Source: Mesorhizobium sp.
GTDB taxonomy: Bacteria; Pseudomonadota; Alphaproteobacteria; Rhizobiales; Rhizobiaceae
Assembly (NCBI RefSeq): GCF_004963255.1
Contig: NZ_SUGA01000005.1
Coordinates: 1 to 64,000 of the forward strand
Direction of reading: 5' to 3'
DNA length: 64,000 bases
Positions 8,740 through 17,425 of this stretch are shown piece by piece (the first letter of the stretch is position 1; each line of letters begins with the position of its first letter). The notes beneath the pieces are model-generated. The model was not told the origin of the DNA and ran no database searches. It was given only the letters and a program-made list of their open reading frames with translations. The translations under genes were made by a program, and so were the position numbers.

Positions 8740-8774
8740 AACCTGCGGGCTTGCCATCGTCGCGAAAATATGGA

Positions 8775-8791
8775 TTCGATAATAGATCGAA
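8775..8791. promoter_or_regulatory. Inverted repeat upstream of bioY
   Basis: TTCGAT-AATAG-ATCGAA is a perfect 6-base inverted repeat, nine bases before the BioR box of bioY. It could be a second operator or a promoter element; no known factor is assigned. Confidence 0.45.
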
Positions 8792-8799
8792 TAAAGAAA

Positions 8800-8809
8800 T
8801 TATCTATAA
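8800..8809 (+). promoter_or_regulatory. BioR operator in front of bioY
   Basis: This is a second exact TTATCTATAA, 25 bases before the bioY start. It places bioY, and probably the DUF1284 gene behind it, under BioR control. Confidence 0.92.
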
Positions 8810-8834
8810 TTTCACACAAGCCAGGGAAGACACC

Positions 8835-9425
8835 GTGACCAACGCAGCCATTTCGACCCAAAAACCCTCCTTCAGCCCGCTCAAGCTGCACAGCCGTTCG
8901 CTCTCCTGGCGGATCGGCGCCATTGTTCTCGGCTCGCTGTTCCTGGCGCTGTCCTCCTATATCGAGGTGCCGATGGTGCCGGTCCCGGTGACCATGCAGA
9001 CCTTCGCCGTCACGCTGGTCGGCGCGCTCTACGGCTGGCGCTTCGGCGCGCTGACCATCGCCGCCTGGCTGGTCGAAGGCGCGGCAGGGTTTCCGGTGCT
9101 GGCCGGCGGAGCGGCCGGAATACAGCATTTCGTCGGCCCGACCGGCGGGTACCTCCTCGCCTTCCCGGTCGTCGGCGCCGTCGTCGGCTGGCTGGCTGAG
9201 CGCGGCTGGAACGGCAACCGCGTCATGCTTGCCTTCGCCGCCATGCTCATCGGCAACCTGCTCTGCCTGGTTCTGGGCACCGCCTGGCTTGCCGTTATGA
9301 TCGGCGCCGAGAAAGCAATCACCTTCGGCTTCCTGCCCTTCATCGTCGGCGGACTGCTCAAGTCGGCGCTGGGCGCGGCGACGCTGAAGCTGTTTTCGAG
9401 CAACCGACCAGCCCATCCCCGGTAA
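8835..9425 (+). CDS. bioY: Biotin transporter substrate-binding subunit BioY
   Basis: BioY is the integral membrane S component of the ECF-type biotin importer. In many alphaproteobacteria it works without dedicated energising subunits, and none are encoded nearby. The 196-residue protein has about six hydrophobic spans, with the family segments PMVPVPVTMQTFAV, GAAGFPVLAGGAAG and GPTGGYLLAFP. I chose the GTG at 8835, preceded by GGGAAG, because upstream codons overlap the BioR operator. Regulation by BioR follows from the box at 8800. A DUF1284 gene follows after a short gap. Confidence 0.93.
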   Translation: MTNAAISTQKPSFSPLKLHSRSLSWRIGAIVLGSLFLALSSYIEVPMVPVPVTMQTFAVTLVGALYGWRFGALTIAAWLVEGAAGFPVLAGGAAGIQHFVGPTGGYLLAFPVVGAVVGWLAERGWNGNRVMLAFAAMLIGNLLCLVLGTAWLAVMIGAEKAITFGFLPFIVGGLLKSALGAATLKLFSSNRPAHPR

Positions 9426-9457
9426 GCCGCCGGGTGGATGACCGAACCCGACACCAG

Positions 9458-9874
9458 ATGACCGTCAGGCTGCGCGCCCATCATCTGCTCTGCCTGTTGA
9501 CCTATGTCGGCAAGGGCTACTCGCCGGCCTTCACCGCCAACTATGACGTTGTGGTGGAGCGCCTGGCCGGCGGCGAGGATATCTTGATCGTTTCCGGCCC
9601 GGACGACATCTGCGCCCCGATGCTGGACGAGAGTGAGCCGCACTGCCTGGGCGAAAACGCCGCCGGGCGGGACGCCGTCGCGGCTCGCGATGTCGCCGGT
9701 CTTCTCGGCCGGCCGCTCCCGGCCGGCGCTTGGCTCGAGCTCGATCCCTCGACCCTCGCGCGCATGCGCGAGGCATTTTCTTCCGGCCTGACGCGCAAGG
9801 CGTGCCCGGGCTGCGAATGGTTCGACCTGTGCGGCGCGGTCGCGGCGAGCGGCTTTCACGGAACGCGCATTTAG
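9458..9874 (+). CDS. DUF1284 cysteine-rich protein
   Basis: This is a 138-residue soluble protein of the DUF1284 family, whose function is unknown and which has been suggested to bind an iron-sulphur cluster. It begins with the family pattern RLRAHHLLCLLTYVGKGYS and has cysteines at 12, 52, 63, 116, 119 and 125; the last three form CPGCEWFDLC. Family members usually start at MTVRLRAHH (ATG 9458), but a GTG at 9434 is also in frame. It lies 32 bases behind bioY on the same strand and is probably cotranscribed, so a link to biotin is plausible but unproven. Confidence 0.82.
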   Translation: MTVRLRAHHLLCLLTYVGKGYSPAFTANYDVVVERLAGGEDILIVSGPDDICAPMLDESEPHCLGENAAGRDAVAARDVAGLLGRPLPAGAWLELDPSTLARMREAFSSGLTRKACPGCEWFDLCGAVAASGFHGTRI

Positions 9875-10067
9875 ACGCATATGGCGAAATTCGGCCGCCG
9901 ATCCGCATATTTTCGCTGGCTGGCATCGTTTTTTAAGCCGGATGATTGCATTGTGATTCGCTCGGCGATTGAAGCCCGACCCCAAAAAGGCCATGCTTTG
10001 GCCGGAAAAGATCGAGTCTGTGGGCGGTCCGCCGAGGGCGGGATCGCATCTGGCTGAAAGGGATACG

Positions 10068-11843
10068 ATGCGGCAAGGACGTGCGCGCTGGCTGACGAGG
10101 CTGGCATTTTTGACCGGAGTGGCGCTCTGGGTGCTGCCGGTCCAGGCCAAGGAAGAAGCCCAACCGCTGCAGATCACGTCTTTCTCGGGCGCCTATCTTG
10201 CGGCCCATATCGCCGAAAGCGACAACGACCTCGACGACGCGATCGCCTATTACAAGCAGGCGCTGGCCTTTGCGCCGGACGACAAGGACCTGCAGCAGAG
10301 CCTGATGCTGGCGCTGGTCTCGCAGGGCCGCTTTGAGGAATCGCTGGTCTATGCCGACAAGCTGAAGGAAGTGCCCGATGTCGAGCGCTTCTCGCGCCTC
10401 GCGCTGGCCATCGATTCCTTCCACAAGAAAGACTACGCCAAGGCGCAGTACTGGCTGAAGCTGTCGCTCGAATCCGATCTCGACCGGCTGCTCTCCGGCG
10501 TCATGGACGGCTGGGCCAAGCAGGGCGCCGGCAATGCGTCCGAGGCCATGGATGCCATCGACAAGCTGAAAGGCCCCGATTGGTTCGGCCTGTTCAAGTC
10601 GTTCCACCGCGCGCTGATCGCCGATGCCGCCGGCCTCAGCGACAAGGCCGATGCGATCTACGCCGCCACGCTTGCCGACACCGCCGCCGGCGGCTCCGCG
10701 CCCGAAACCTGGATGCGCAATGCCCAGGCCTATGCCTCCTTCCTCGCCCGCAAGGGCGACAAGTCGAAGGCCGAGGCGGTGTTGAACCAGGCCGAAACCT
10801 TCGCCCCGGGCAAGCTCGAGATCACCACGCTGCGCGACCGCATCGCCAAGGGCGACAAGATCGAACCACTGGTCGCCGGCCCGGCCGACGGGGCATCCGA
10901 AATCCTGCTCGACCTTGCCACCGCGCTCAACCGCGGCGGCGGCGAGCCTTTCGTGCGGCTTTATCTGCAATACGCGCTGGCGCTGAAGCCGGACAGCGAT
11001 GCTGCCCTTGTGCAGCTTGCCGCCGTTGCCGAGCAGCTGAAGGACGGCGAGGGCGCGGTCGCGCTCTACCGCCGCATTCCGGCGTCCTCGCCGCTGAAAG
11101 AGCTCTCCGACCTGCAGATCGGCCTCAACCTTGCCGATCTCGACAAGCATGACGAAGCGATTTCCCATCTCAAGGCCTATCTCGACAAGCACCCGGACGA
11201 CATGCGCGCCTATCTGGCGCTTGGCGGCGTCTATGGCTCGAAAGAAGATTTCCGCTCGGCCGCCAATCTCTACGACAAGGCCGTCGAGCAGCTGAAGACG
11301 CCGACCGCCGCCAACTGGAACATCTTCTACCAGCGCGGCATCGCCTATGAGCGGCTGAAGGAGTGGCCGAAGGCGGAGCCCAATTTCCGCAAGGCGCTGG
11401 AGCTGCAGCCCGACCAGCCGCAGGTCATGAACTATCTCGGCTATTCCTGGGTCGACATGAACATGAACCTCAAGGAAGGCCTGGCGATGATCCAGAAGGC
11501 CGTGGATCTGCGGCCGAACGACGGCTACATCGTCGATTCGCTCGGCTGGGCCTATTTCCGCATGGGGCGCTTCGACGACGCCGTGCGCGAGATGGAGCGC
11601 GCCGTCTCGCTGAAGCCGGAAGATCCCGTCCTCAACGACCATCTCGGCGACGCCTACTGGCGTGTCGGCCGCAAGCTCGAGGCCACTTATCAGTGGACCC
11701 AGGCGCGCGACCTGAAGCCCGATCCGGATGTGCTCGCCACTTTGCAGCAGAAGCTGCTCAAGGGCTTGCCGCCGATCGAATCCAACACAGCGCAGGAAAC
11801 CCCCAAGGTGAAACCGGACCCGACGCCCGCGCCGAAGGGCTGA
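10068..11843 (+). CDS. Exported tetratricopeptide-repeat protein
   Basis: This is a 591-residue protein with a signal peptide (MRQGRARWLTRLAFLTGVAL, cleavage likely after VQA near residue 27) followed by many TPR helices. The clearest repeats are DLDDAIAYYKQALAFAPDD near the N-terminus and, from about residue 420 on, EWPKAEPNFRKALELQPDQ, the NYLGYSWVDMN segment, and RFDDAVREMERAVSLKPED. The tail is a Pro/Lys linker. It is probably a periplasmic or outer-membrane-associated scaffold; no enzyme domain is present. The ATG at 10068 has GAAAGGG before it. A hairpin follows the stop codon. Confidence 0.85.
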   Translation: MRQGRARWLTRLAFLTGVALWVLPVQAKEEAQPLQITSFSGAYLAAHIAESDNDLDDAIAYYKQALAFAPDDKDLQQSLMLALVSQGRFEESLVYADKLKEVPDVERFSRLALAIDSFHKKDYAKAQYWLKLSLESDLDRLLSGVMDGWAKQGAGNASEAMDAIDKLKGPDWFGLFKSFHRALIADAAGLSDKADAIYAATLADTAAGGSAPETWMRNAQAYASFLARKGDKSKAEAVLNQAETFAPGKLEITTLRDRIAKGDKIEPLVAGPADGASEILLDLATALNRGGGEPFVRLYLQYALALKPDSDAALVQLAAVAEQLKDGEGAVALYRRIPASSPLKELSDLQIGLNLADLDKHDEAISHLKAYLDKHPDDMRAYLALGGVYGSKEDFRSAANLYDKAVEQLKTPTAANWNIFYQRGIAYERLKEWPKAEPNFRKALELQPDQPQVMNYLGYSWVDMNMNLKEGLAMIQKAVDLRPNDGYIVDSLGWAYFRMGRFDDAVREMERAVSLKPEDPVLNDHLGDAYWRVGRKLEATYQWTQARDLKPDPDVLATLQQKLLKGLPPIESNTAQETPKVKPDPTPAPKG

Positions 11844-11865
11844 GCGTTGCGCTATTGATCTTCTG

Positions 11866-11887
11866 GCGGGGCCCTTCGGGGCCTCGC
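11866..11887. terminator. Hairpin between convergent genes
   Basis: GCGGGGCC and GGCCTCGC pair across a six-base loop (CTTCGG), between the stop of the TPR gene and the stop of the acetyltransferase on the other strand. A short T-run follows on the plus strand (GGCATTTT). It could terminate transcription from both sides. Confidence 0.6.
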
Positions 11888-11894
11888 GGCATTT

Positions 11895-12356
11895 TCAGAA
11901 CATCTTTCTGTAAACGACGAACCCGGACTTCTCGGCGACCTTGTCGTAGAGCTGCATCGCTGTGTGGTTCGTCTCATGCGTCAGCCAGTAGACGCGGTTC
12001 GCGCCCGCTTCACGGGCGCGTTCGTAGACGTCTTCGATCAGCGTCCTGCCGACGCCCTGGCCGCGCGCGGCCTGCGTGGTGAAGAGATCCTGCAAATAAC
12101 AGCTCGGCGTGATCGACGTCGTCGAGCGATGATAGAGATAGTGCACGAGGCCGAGCAGGTTGCCTTCGCGCTCGGCCACCAGCGCATGCACCGGCTCATA
12201 GGCGTCGAAGAAACGCGACCAGGTCATCTGCGTGATCTCGCCGGCAAGCGCCGTCGGGCCGGAGCGCCCGTAAAACGCGTTGTAGCCGTCCCACAGCGGC
12301 AGCCATTGCTCGTAATCCTGCCTTGTGATGGGGCGGACGGCAAGTTGACCGGACAT
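11895..12356 (-). CDS. GNAT family N-acetyltransferase
   Basis: This is a 153-residue acetyl-CoA-dependent acyltransferase of unknown substrate. The acetyl-CoA binding motif A is seen as LQDLFTTQAARGQGVGRTLIEDV, at about residues 90-112, and the C-terminal part has YWLTHETNHTAMQLYDKV, typical of small GNAT enzymes acting on amines or amino acids. I chose MSGQLAVRP at 12356 because it opens directly into the beta strand that starts the fold; the frame is open further upstream (to 12488). It converges on the TPR gene and is divergent from glyQ. Confidence 0.85.
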   Translation of the reverse strand: MSGQLAVRPITRQDYEQWLPLWDGYNAFYGRSGPTALAGEITQMTWSRFFDAYEPVHALVAEREGNLLGLVHYLYHRSTTSITPSCYLQDLFTTQAARGQGVGRTLIEDVYERAREAGANRVYWLTHETNHTAMQLYDKVAEKSGFVVYRKMF

Positions 12357-12524
12357 GGCGAAACCTCTGTCGTTGACGTGGAACGGAGCAAACGGCGACC
12401 GCCGCTCGACGGCAATGGGCCAGCCTGCCGCAAAGCTTTCCGCCTTGCCGGACCTGAGCCACCGCCTTGACGCTCGCCGGCCCGGCAACTAGGGAAGCGT
12501 CATCTTGCGCTTTCCGAGGCCGCC

Positions 12525-13472
12525 GTGACCATCGAGATCCCCGCCCATATGCATCCCAGCCGCTCCTTCCAGGGGCTGATCCTGACCTTGCACAACTACT
12601 GGGCGGACTATGGTTGCCTCATCCTGCAGCCCTACGACATGGAGGTCGGCGCCGGCACTTTCCATCCGGCGACGACCTTGCGCGCGCTGGGCCCGCTGCG
12701 CTGGAACGCCGCTTACGTGCAGCCCTCGCGCCGCCCGAAGGACGGCCGCTACGGCGAGAACCCCAACCGGCTGCAGCACTATTACCAGTACCAGGTGATC
12801 CTGAAGCCCAACCCGCCGAACCTGCAGGAGCTCTATCTCGGCTCGCTGGCAGCCATCGGCGTCGATCCGCTGCTGCACGACATCCGCTTCGTCGAGGACG
12901 ACTGGGAAAGCCCGACGCTTGGCGCCTGGGGGCTCGGCTGGGAGTGCTGGTGCGACGGCATGGAAGTCTCGCAGTTCACCTATTTCCAGCAGGTCTGCGG
13001 CATCGAATGCGCGCCGGTGGCGGGCGAGTTGACCTACGGCCTGGAGCGGCTCGCCATGTATGTGCAGGGCGTCGACAATGTCTACGACCTGAACTTCAAC
13101 GGCCGCGAAGGCGCCGAAAAAGTCACCTACGGCGACGTCTTCCTGCAGGCCGAGCAGGAATATTCGCGCCACAATTTCGAATTCGCCAACACCGCGATGC
13201 TGCTGAGGCACTTCGAGGACGCCGAGGCCGAATGCAAGGCGCTGCTCGATGCCGGCACGCCCAAGCCGAGCGACAATCTGGCCATGCATCGCATGGTCTT
13301 CCCGGCCTACGACCAGTGCATCAAGGCAAGCCATGTCTTCAACCTGCTCGACGCACGCGGCGTGATCTCAGTCACCGAACGGCAGAGCTATATCCTGCGC
13401 GTGCGCAATCTTGCCAAGGCGTGCGGCGAGGCGTTCCTGAAGACGCGGGCTGGCGGGCTGGCGGCGGCTTAG
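12525..13472 (+). CDS. glyQ: Glycine--tRNA ligase alpha subunit
   Basis: This is the catalytic subunit of the bacterial heterotetrameric glycyl-tRNA synthetase. The 315-residue protein carries the family segments [56 protein letters not shown] and, further on, [13 protein letters not shown] and [13 protein letters not shown], which make up the class II active site. The start is GTG at 12525, with an ATG at 12549 as an alternative. Normally glyS follows closely; here 531 bases separate them, filled by a repeat, a doubtful small ORF and a hairpin. Confidence 0.97.
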   Translation: MTIEIPAHMHPSRSFQGLILTLHNYWADYGCLILQPYDMEVGAGTFHPATTLRALGPLRWNAAYVQPSRRPKDGRYGENPNRLQHYYQYQVILKPNPPNLQELYLGSLAAIGVDPLLHDIRFVEDDWESPTLGAWGLGWECWCDGMEVSQFTYFQQVCGIECAPVAGELTYGLERLAMYVQGVDNVYDLNFNGREGAEKVTYGDVFLQAEQEYSRHNFEFANTAMLLRHFEDAEAECKALLDAGTPKPSDNLAMHRMVFPAYDQCIKASHVFNLLDARGVISVTERQSYILRVRNLAKACGEAFLKTRAGGLAAA

Positions 13473-13569
13473 AGCAATTCCAGGAAAAGTGCGTTGCGGT
13501 TTTCCGTCCGGAATTGCGTCAAAACAAGATAGAGCGAAATCGCCGTTTCCATGAAACGGCGGATCGCTC
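13472..13569. repeat. REP-like repeat, family C, long copy
   Basis: Two hairpins follow one another. The first pairs AGCAATTCC with GGAATTGC around a nested GGAAAA/TTTTCC. The second pairs GAGCGA with TCGCTC around CGCCGTTT/AAACGGCG. The element begins at the last base of the glyQ stop codon. The same two-hairpin form recurs at 63004, and the first hairpin alone at 50224. Confidence 0.85.
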
Positions 13570-13751
13570 TAGGCCGGTACGGCTTTCTCGGTCTCGGTGG
13601 CGGCGCCGACGGGCAACACAATCTGCGCGGTCGCGCCGTCGATCGTGCGCATGGCCTGCCTCACCCCTGGCATCGTGATCACGCCGTGCATCTGAGCGGC
13701 GAAGCAGGCGCTGAGCGCCAGGATCTGCAGGGTTCTCGATGCCGTCTTCAT
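13569..13751 (-). CDS. Possible small exported protein
   Basis: This is a 60-residue reading frame with a signal-like N-terminus, MKTASRTLQILALSACFAAQ, and a short tail rich in Ala and Val. I see no family and no good ribosome binding site. Its stop codon lies at the edge of the family C repeat. It may be a real small secreted protein or chance; the rest of the glyQ-glyS gap (13752-13969) shows nothing I can identify. Confidence 0.35.
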   Translation of the reverse strand: MKTASRTLQILALSACFAAQMHGVITMPGVRQAMRTIDGATAQIVLPVGAATETEKAVPA

Positions 13752-13969
13752 CGTCGTTCAGCCAATAGGTCTCTGCCTGAGCGTGTGTCGCTTCAGCGCA
13801 GCGTTCGGTTCATGGGAAGTTCTGCTCCAAGGACGACCGACCTCGCTGCGTCCCGACAGCGGATCGGAAAATTCCGTGAAATCGCTTGAAGAGGCGATCT
13901 GCTAGCGGGGTGACAGCGGCCGGCCGAGTTGCTATTTCCCGCCCATTCGTGACGGCGCTGACGCGCCGG

Positions 13970-13990
13970 CCCTCCCCATCAAGGGGAGGG
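13970..13990 (+). promoter_or_regulatory. Hairpin directly before the glyS ribosome binding site
   Basis: CCCTCCCC and GGGGAGGG form a perfect 8-base-pair stem with an ATCAA loop, ending 13 bases before the glyS ATG. The ribosome binding site (GGGAG) follows it directly. It resembles the stem sequences of repeat family A and may affect glyS translation. Confidence 0.55.
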
Positions 13991-14003
13991 TGGGAGCCTA
14001 ATC

Positions 14004-16301
14004 ATGCCTGACCTACTGCTAGAACTTCGCTCGGAAGAGATTCCCGCCCGCATGCAGCGCAAGGCTGCCGGCGACCTCAGGAAGATGCTGACCGACGGTC
14101 TGGTCGAGGCGGGTCTGACCTATGAGGCGGCGCGCGAATATTGGACGCCGCGCCGGCTGGCGCTCGACATCCGGGGCCTGACCGCGCGCTCCAAGGATAT
14201 TCGCGAGGAGATCAAGGGTCCCTCGACGACGGCGCCCGAGCAAGCGGTGCAGGGCTTCCTGCGCAAGGCCGGGCTGTCGTCGATCGCCGAGGCGCATGTC
14301 CATTCCGATCCGAAGAAGGGCGACTTCTACGTCGCCCACATCACGAAGCCGGGCAGGGCGGCCGAAGAGATCATCGCCGAGCTGGTGCCGGGCATCATCA
14401 AGAGCTTCCCCTGGCCGAAATCGATGCGCTGGGGGCCGGCTTCGGCGAAACCCGGCTCGCTGCGCTGGGTGCGGCCGCTGCAGTCGATCGTCTGCACCTT
14501 CGGCCCGGAGACCGAGGAGCCGGTCGTGGTCGATTTCGAGATCGACGGCATCCGCGCCGGCAACGTCACCTATGGCCATCGCTTCCATGCGCCGGGCTCA
14601 ATCACGGTGCGCCGCTTCGACGACTATGTGGCCAAGCTCGAAGCGGCCAAGGTCGTGCTCGACGCCGACCGGCGCAAGGAGATCATCCTTCACGACGCCC
14701 GCAATCTCGCCTTCGCCAATGGCCTCGACCTCGTCGAGGACGAGGGCCTGCTGGAGGAGGTCTCCGGCCTGATCGAATGGCCGGTCGTGCTGATGGGCGA
14801 GTTCGAGCAGGATTTCCTCACCATTCCGGGCGAGGTCATCCGCCTCACCATCCGCGCCAACCAGAAGTGTTTTGTCACCCGGCCGCAAGGCGCGGGTGAG
14901 GATCTCTCGAACCGCTTCATCCTGGTCGCCAACATCGAGGCGAACGACGGCGGCAAGGAGATCGCCTACGGCAACGGCAAGGTGGTGCGGGCGCGCCTGT
15001 CCGACGCGCTCTATTTCTGGAAGACCGACCAGAGCGACCTGCCGGACCTCGACCAGCTTGGGGAATCGGCGGCGAAGTTCGGCCTCGATTTGAAGAAGCC
15101 GCTCGACCAGCGCATGGCGCGGCTCGATCATCTGAACGTCACCTTCCATGCCAAGCTCGGCACGCAGGGAGAGAGGGTTGAGCGTATCAAGAAGTTGGCG
15201 ATAGAGCTTGCCCCGATCGTCGGCGCCGATGCAGCGATCGTCGCCCGCGCAGCCGTGCTCGCCAAGGCCGATCTGCAGACCGAGGTGGTCGGCGAGTTCC
15301 CTGAATTGCAGGGCGCCATGGGCCGCAAATACGCGTTGCTGCAGGGGGAGAATCCCTCGGTCGCGGCCGCCGCCGAGGAGCATTACAAGCCGCAGGGTCC
15401 GTCCGACCGCGTGCCGACCGATCCGGTCTCGGTAGCGGTGGCGCTCGCTGACAAGCTCGACACGCTGACGGGCTTTTGGGCGATCGACGAGAAGCCCACT
15501 GGCAGCAAGGATCCGTTCGCTCTGCGCCGAGCAGCACTTGGCGTGGTCAGAATCCTCATCGAGAACCGTATCCGTCTGGCGTTGACCTCCGTCTTCGCCA
15601 CGGCTTTCGCAAACTTCAAAGGTAGCGCGGATCAGTCGTCCGACCTCCTCGCCTTCTTCCACGATCGCCTGAAGGTCTATCTGCGTGAAAGCGGTGCACG
15701 GCATGACTTGATCGATGCCGTGCTGTCAGCGGGCTCGCGCCCAATCTCCCCCCTTGTGGGGGAGATGTCGGCGAAGCCGACAGAGGGGGGCGCTGTCCCG
15801 CCAGCCTCTCATTCTGTCGCGCCCCCCTCTGCCCTGCCGGGCATCTCCCCCACAAGGGGGGAGATCGGCCAATCGCCGAACGACGATCTCCTGCAGATCG
15901 TGCGCCGCGTCGAGGCGCTGGGCTCCCTGCTCGACACCGAGGAGGGCAAGAACCTGCTCGCCGGCACCAAGCGCGCCGCCAACATCCTTGCCGCCGAGGA
16001 GAAGAAGAAAACGCTCGTCGCCGAGACCGTTGAGCCGGCTCTGTTCCGCGAAGACGCGGAAAAGAAGCTCTATGCCGCGGTGAATCAGGCCGAGAAGGAA
16101 GCCGGCCAAGCGATTCAAAACGAAGATTTTTCCGCCGCCATGCTGGCGCTTAGCGTGTTGCGCGAACCGGTTGATTCATTTTTTGAGGGCGTTCTCGTGA
16201 ATGATGAGGACCAGGCCGTGCGCGCCAACCGCCTTGCGCTGCTCGCCCGCATCCGCGCCGCCACCGATCAGGTCGCGGATTTTTCAAAAATCGTCGGCTG
16301 A
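14004..16301 (+). CDS. glyS: Glycine--tRNA ligase beta subunit with a repeat-encoded insert
   Basis: This is the tRNA-binding subunit of glycyl-tRNA synthetase. The 765-residue protein begins [18 protein letters not shown], has the family segments [31 protein letters not shown] and KYALLQGE, and ends in the all-helical anticodon-binding domain ([17 protein letters not shown]). Residues 580-622 are encoded by a palindromic repeat (15741-15870): Pro/Gly/Ser-rich sequence with [17 protein letters not shown], inserted between LIDAVLSAG and [13 protein letters not shown]. The frame is kept through it and the downstream domain is intact, so the protein is probably functional with an exposed loop. 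A leader hairpin lies just before the ribosome binding site. Confidence 0.95.
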   Translation: MPDLLLELRSEEIPARMQRKAAGDLRKMLTDGLVEAGLTYEAAREYWTPRRLALDIRGLTARSKDIREEIKGPSTTAPEQAVQGFLRKAGLSSIAEAHVHSDPKKGDFYVAHITKPGRAAEEIIAELVPGIIKSFPWPKSMRWGPASAKPGSLRWVRPLQSIVCTFGPETEEPVVVDFEIDGIRAGNVTYGHRFHAPGSITVRRFDDYVAKLEAAKVVLDADRRKEIILHDARNLAFANGLDLVEDEGLLEEVSGLIEWPVVLMGEFEQDFLTIPGEVIRLTIRANQKCFVTRPQGAGEDLSNRFILVANIEANDGGKEIAYGNGKVVRARLSDALYFWKTDQSDLPDLDQLGESAAKFGLDLKKPLDQRMARLDHLNVTFHAKLGTQGERVERIKKLAIELAPIVGADAAIVARAAVLAKADLQTEVVGEFPELQGAMGRKYALLQGENPSVAAAAEEHYKPQGPSDRVPTDPVSVAVALADKLDTLTGFWAIDEKPTGSKDPFALRRAALGVVRILIENRIRLALTSVFATAFANFKGSADQSSDLLAFFHDRLKVYLRESGARHDLIDAVLSAGSRPISPLVGEMSAKPTEGGAVPPASHSVAPPSALPGISPTRGEIGQSPNDDLLQIVRRVEALGSLLDTEEGKNLLAGTKRAANILAAEEKKKTLVAETVEPALFREDAEKKLYAAVNQAEKEAGQAIQNEDFSAAMLALSVLREPVDSFFEGVLVNDEDQAVRANRLALLARIRAATDQVADFSKIVG
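15741..15870. repeat. Palindromic repeat, family A, inside glyS
   Basis: Each half holds a hairpin (CTCCCCCCTTGTGGGGGAG on the left, CTCCCCCACAAGGGGGGAG on the right), and the halves are inverted copies flanking a short core. The left half continues with TCGGCGAAGCCGACAGAGGGG. The right half matches the sequence at the start of the window. The whole element is open in the glyS reading frame. Confidence 0.92.
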
Positions 16302-16326
16302 CGGCTCGAAAAATCGAACATTTGGA

Positions 16327-16356
16327 CCTGCCCGCATCCGCTAGGATGCAGGCAGG
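16327..16356 (+). terminator. Strong hairpin after glyS
   Basis: CCTGCC-C-GCATCC and GGATGC-A-GGCAGG pair across a GCTA loop, 25 bases after the glyS stop. There is no T-run behind it, so it may stabilise the 3' end rather than terminate on its own. Confidence 0.6.
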
Positions 16357-16522
16357 CTTCAACAATTCTGCGCCCGAAATTTAACGCGCCGGAGCCGGCT
16401 TACAGTCATACGGCGATGACCTCCGCGTGGCAGAACCGATGCATGGCGCCCGGACGTGTGCAGCGGTTCCGGGACAACGACATGCATCAGACAAAAGACG
16501 TTCCCAACCACGGAGGCATGCC

Positions 16523-16864
16523 ATGAATTCCGTTGACGATATCGACCTGATTGAAGAGACCCCGGCCGCCGCCGAGGCCGTCGAAGCCGCTTCCGACGAC
16601 ATCCTCGACCATGCCGCCGCCGCGGCGGTCGAAGCCGCCGACCCGTCCGAGGACGACGAGGAAGATGGCGACGAGGAGGCCGCTGCCTCGGCCGACGATG
16701 AGTCGGAAGACGAGGATGAGGATGACGACGGCGACGACGAGGATGATGACGCCGACGAAGAAGCCAAGGCCTCGGCCGACGATGAGTCCGATGGCGAGGA
16801 TGATGACGGCGATGAGGATGAAGACGACGCCGACGAAGACGATGACAAGGAAGAAGCGGCCTGA
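16523..16864 (+). CDS. Highly acidic low-complexity protein
   Basis: This is a 113-residue protein with a short ordinary N-terminus (MNSVDDIDLIEETPAAAEAV), an alanine-rich middle, and from about residue 44 to the end almost nothing but Asp, Glu, Ala and Ser, with the segment ASADDES occurring twice. No transmembrane or catalytic features. The start is supported by CGGAGG six bases before the ATG, and a good terminator follows, so it looks like an independent expressed unit. Function is unknown; a disordered ion- or protein-binding tail is one guess. Confidence 0.7.
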   Translation: MNSVDDIDLIEETPAAAEAVEAASDDILDHAAAAAVEAADPSEDDEEDGDEEAAASADDESEDEDEDDDGDDEDDDADEEAKASADDESDGEDDDGDEDEDDADEDDDKEEAA

Positions 16865-16890
16865 GCTGTCCGCAGTCGTCTAGCGAATGA

Positions 16891-16918
16891 AGGGCGGCGC
16901 ATTGCGCGTCGCCCTTTT
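16891..16918 (+). terminator. Rho-independent terminator after the acidic protein
   Basis: AGGGCGGCGC and GCGCGTCGCCCT pair across ATT, with one mismatched region, followed by TTTTGT. It lies 27 bases after the stop codon. Confidence 0.8.
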
Positions 16919-16935
16919 GTCGTCAGGCTGCTCCG

Positions 16936-17325
16936 TCAATCTTCCACGACGCTAACCCGCACGCTGTCGGAGTAGACATCCACCTCGATCAGCGGCTCGC
17001 CATTGACGATGGCGCGCCTCGTGGCGCTGCTCATGGCGCCGCCGCGTTCCAGCATGCGCTGCAGGTCGGCGCGCGAGCCATCGCTGCGGAACCAGGGATC
17101 GCCCTGGTCGTCGCCGTCGCGCCGGTGGAACTTGTGCCAGTTGGCGCGGTCCTGCCGCACCATCTGCGCCGCGCTGCTCAGCGGATAGCCGTCGCTGGCG
17201 CGATGGTCGCGATCGGAAATCCGCGCGACGTAAGAGCCGAGCATATCGTCGCCCCGCGCCGAACCCACGCCGAGTATCGTCGCCGCCACCAACCCCGCAA
17301 CGGCCATTGCTTTCGAAACAGTCAT
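16936..17325 (-). CDS. Exported protein of unknown function
   Basis: This is a 129-residue protein with a clear signal peptide (MTVSKAMAVAGLVAATILGV, cleavage near SARG-D). The mature part is rich in Asp, Arg and Ser: DHRASDGYPLSSAAQM, NWHKFHRRDGDDQGDPWFR, then EPLIEVDVYSDSVRVSVVED at the end. An AGGGGG ribosome binding site lies just before the ATG at 17325, so I reject the longer open frame upstream, which is Arg/Pro junk. I do not recognise a family. It is probably periplasmic. It shares the strand with another small exported protein upstream. Confidence 0.7.
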   Translation of the reverse strand: MTVSKAMAVAGLVAATILGVGSARGDDMLGSYVARISDRDHRASDGYPLSSAAQMVRQDRANWHKFHRRDGDDQGDPWFRSDGSRADLQRMLERGGAMSSATRRAIVNGEPLIEVDVYSDSVRVSVVED

Positions 17326-17425
17326 GGAACCCCCTTTGAAATGCCAGCGCGATAGTGCCCGATCCCGATGACGAGAATCGGACAATGTTAAGCGCCTAGC
17401 ACATCGGCCTGGCGTCCAGTTTGAT

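Noticed and set aside
9933..11642. A 569-codon open frame on the minus strand opposite the TPR gene
   Set aside because: It is antisense composition only; the plus-strand frame has a signal peptide, ribosome binding site and TPR repeats.
13551..13889. A 112-codon plus-strand open frame between glyQ and glyS
   Set aside because: It starts inside the family C repeat, has no ribosome binding site and no protein-like pattern.
15741..15870. Intein or frameshift in glyS
   Set aside because: The insert encodes only about 43 residues with no splicing motifs, and the frame is continuous; it matches a palindromic DNA repeat.
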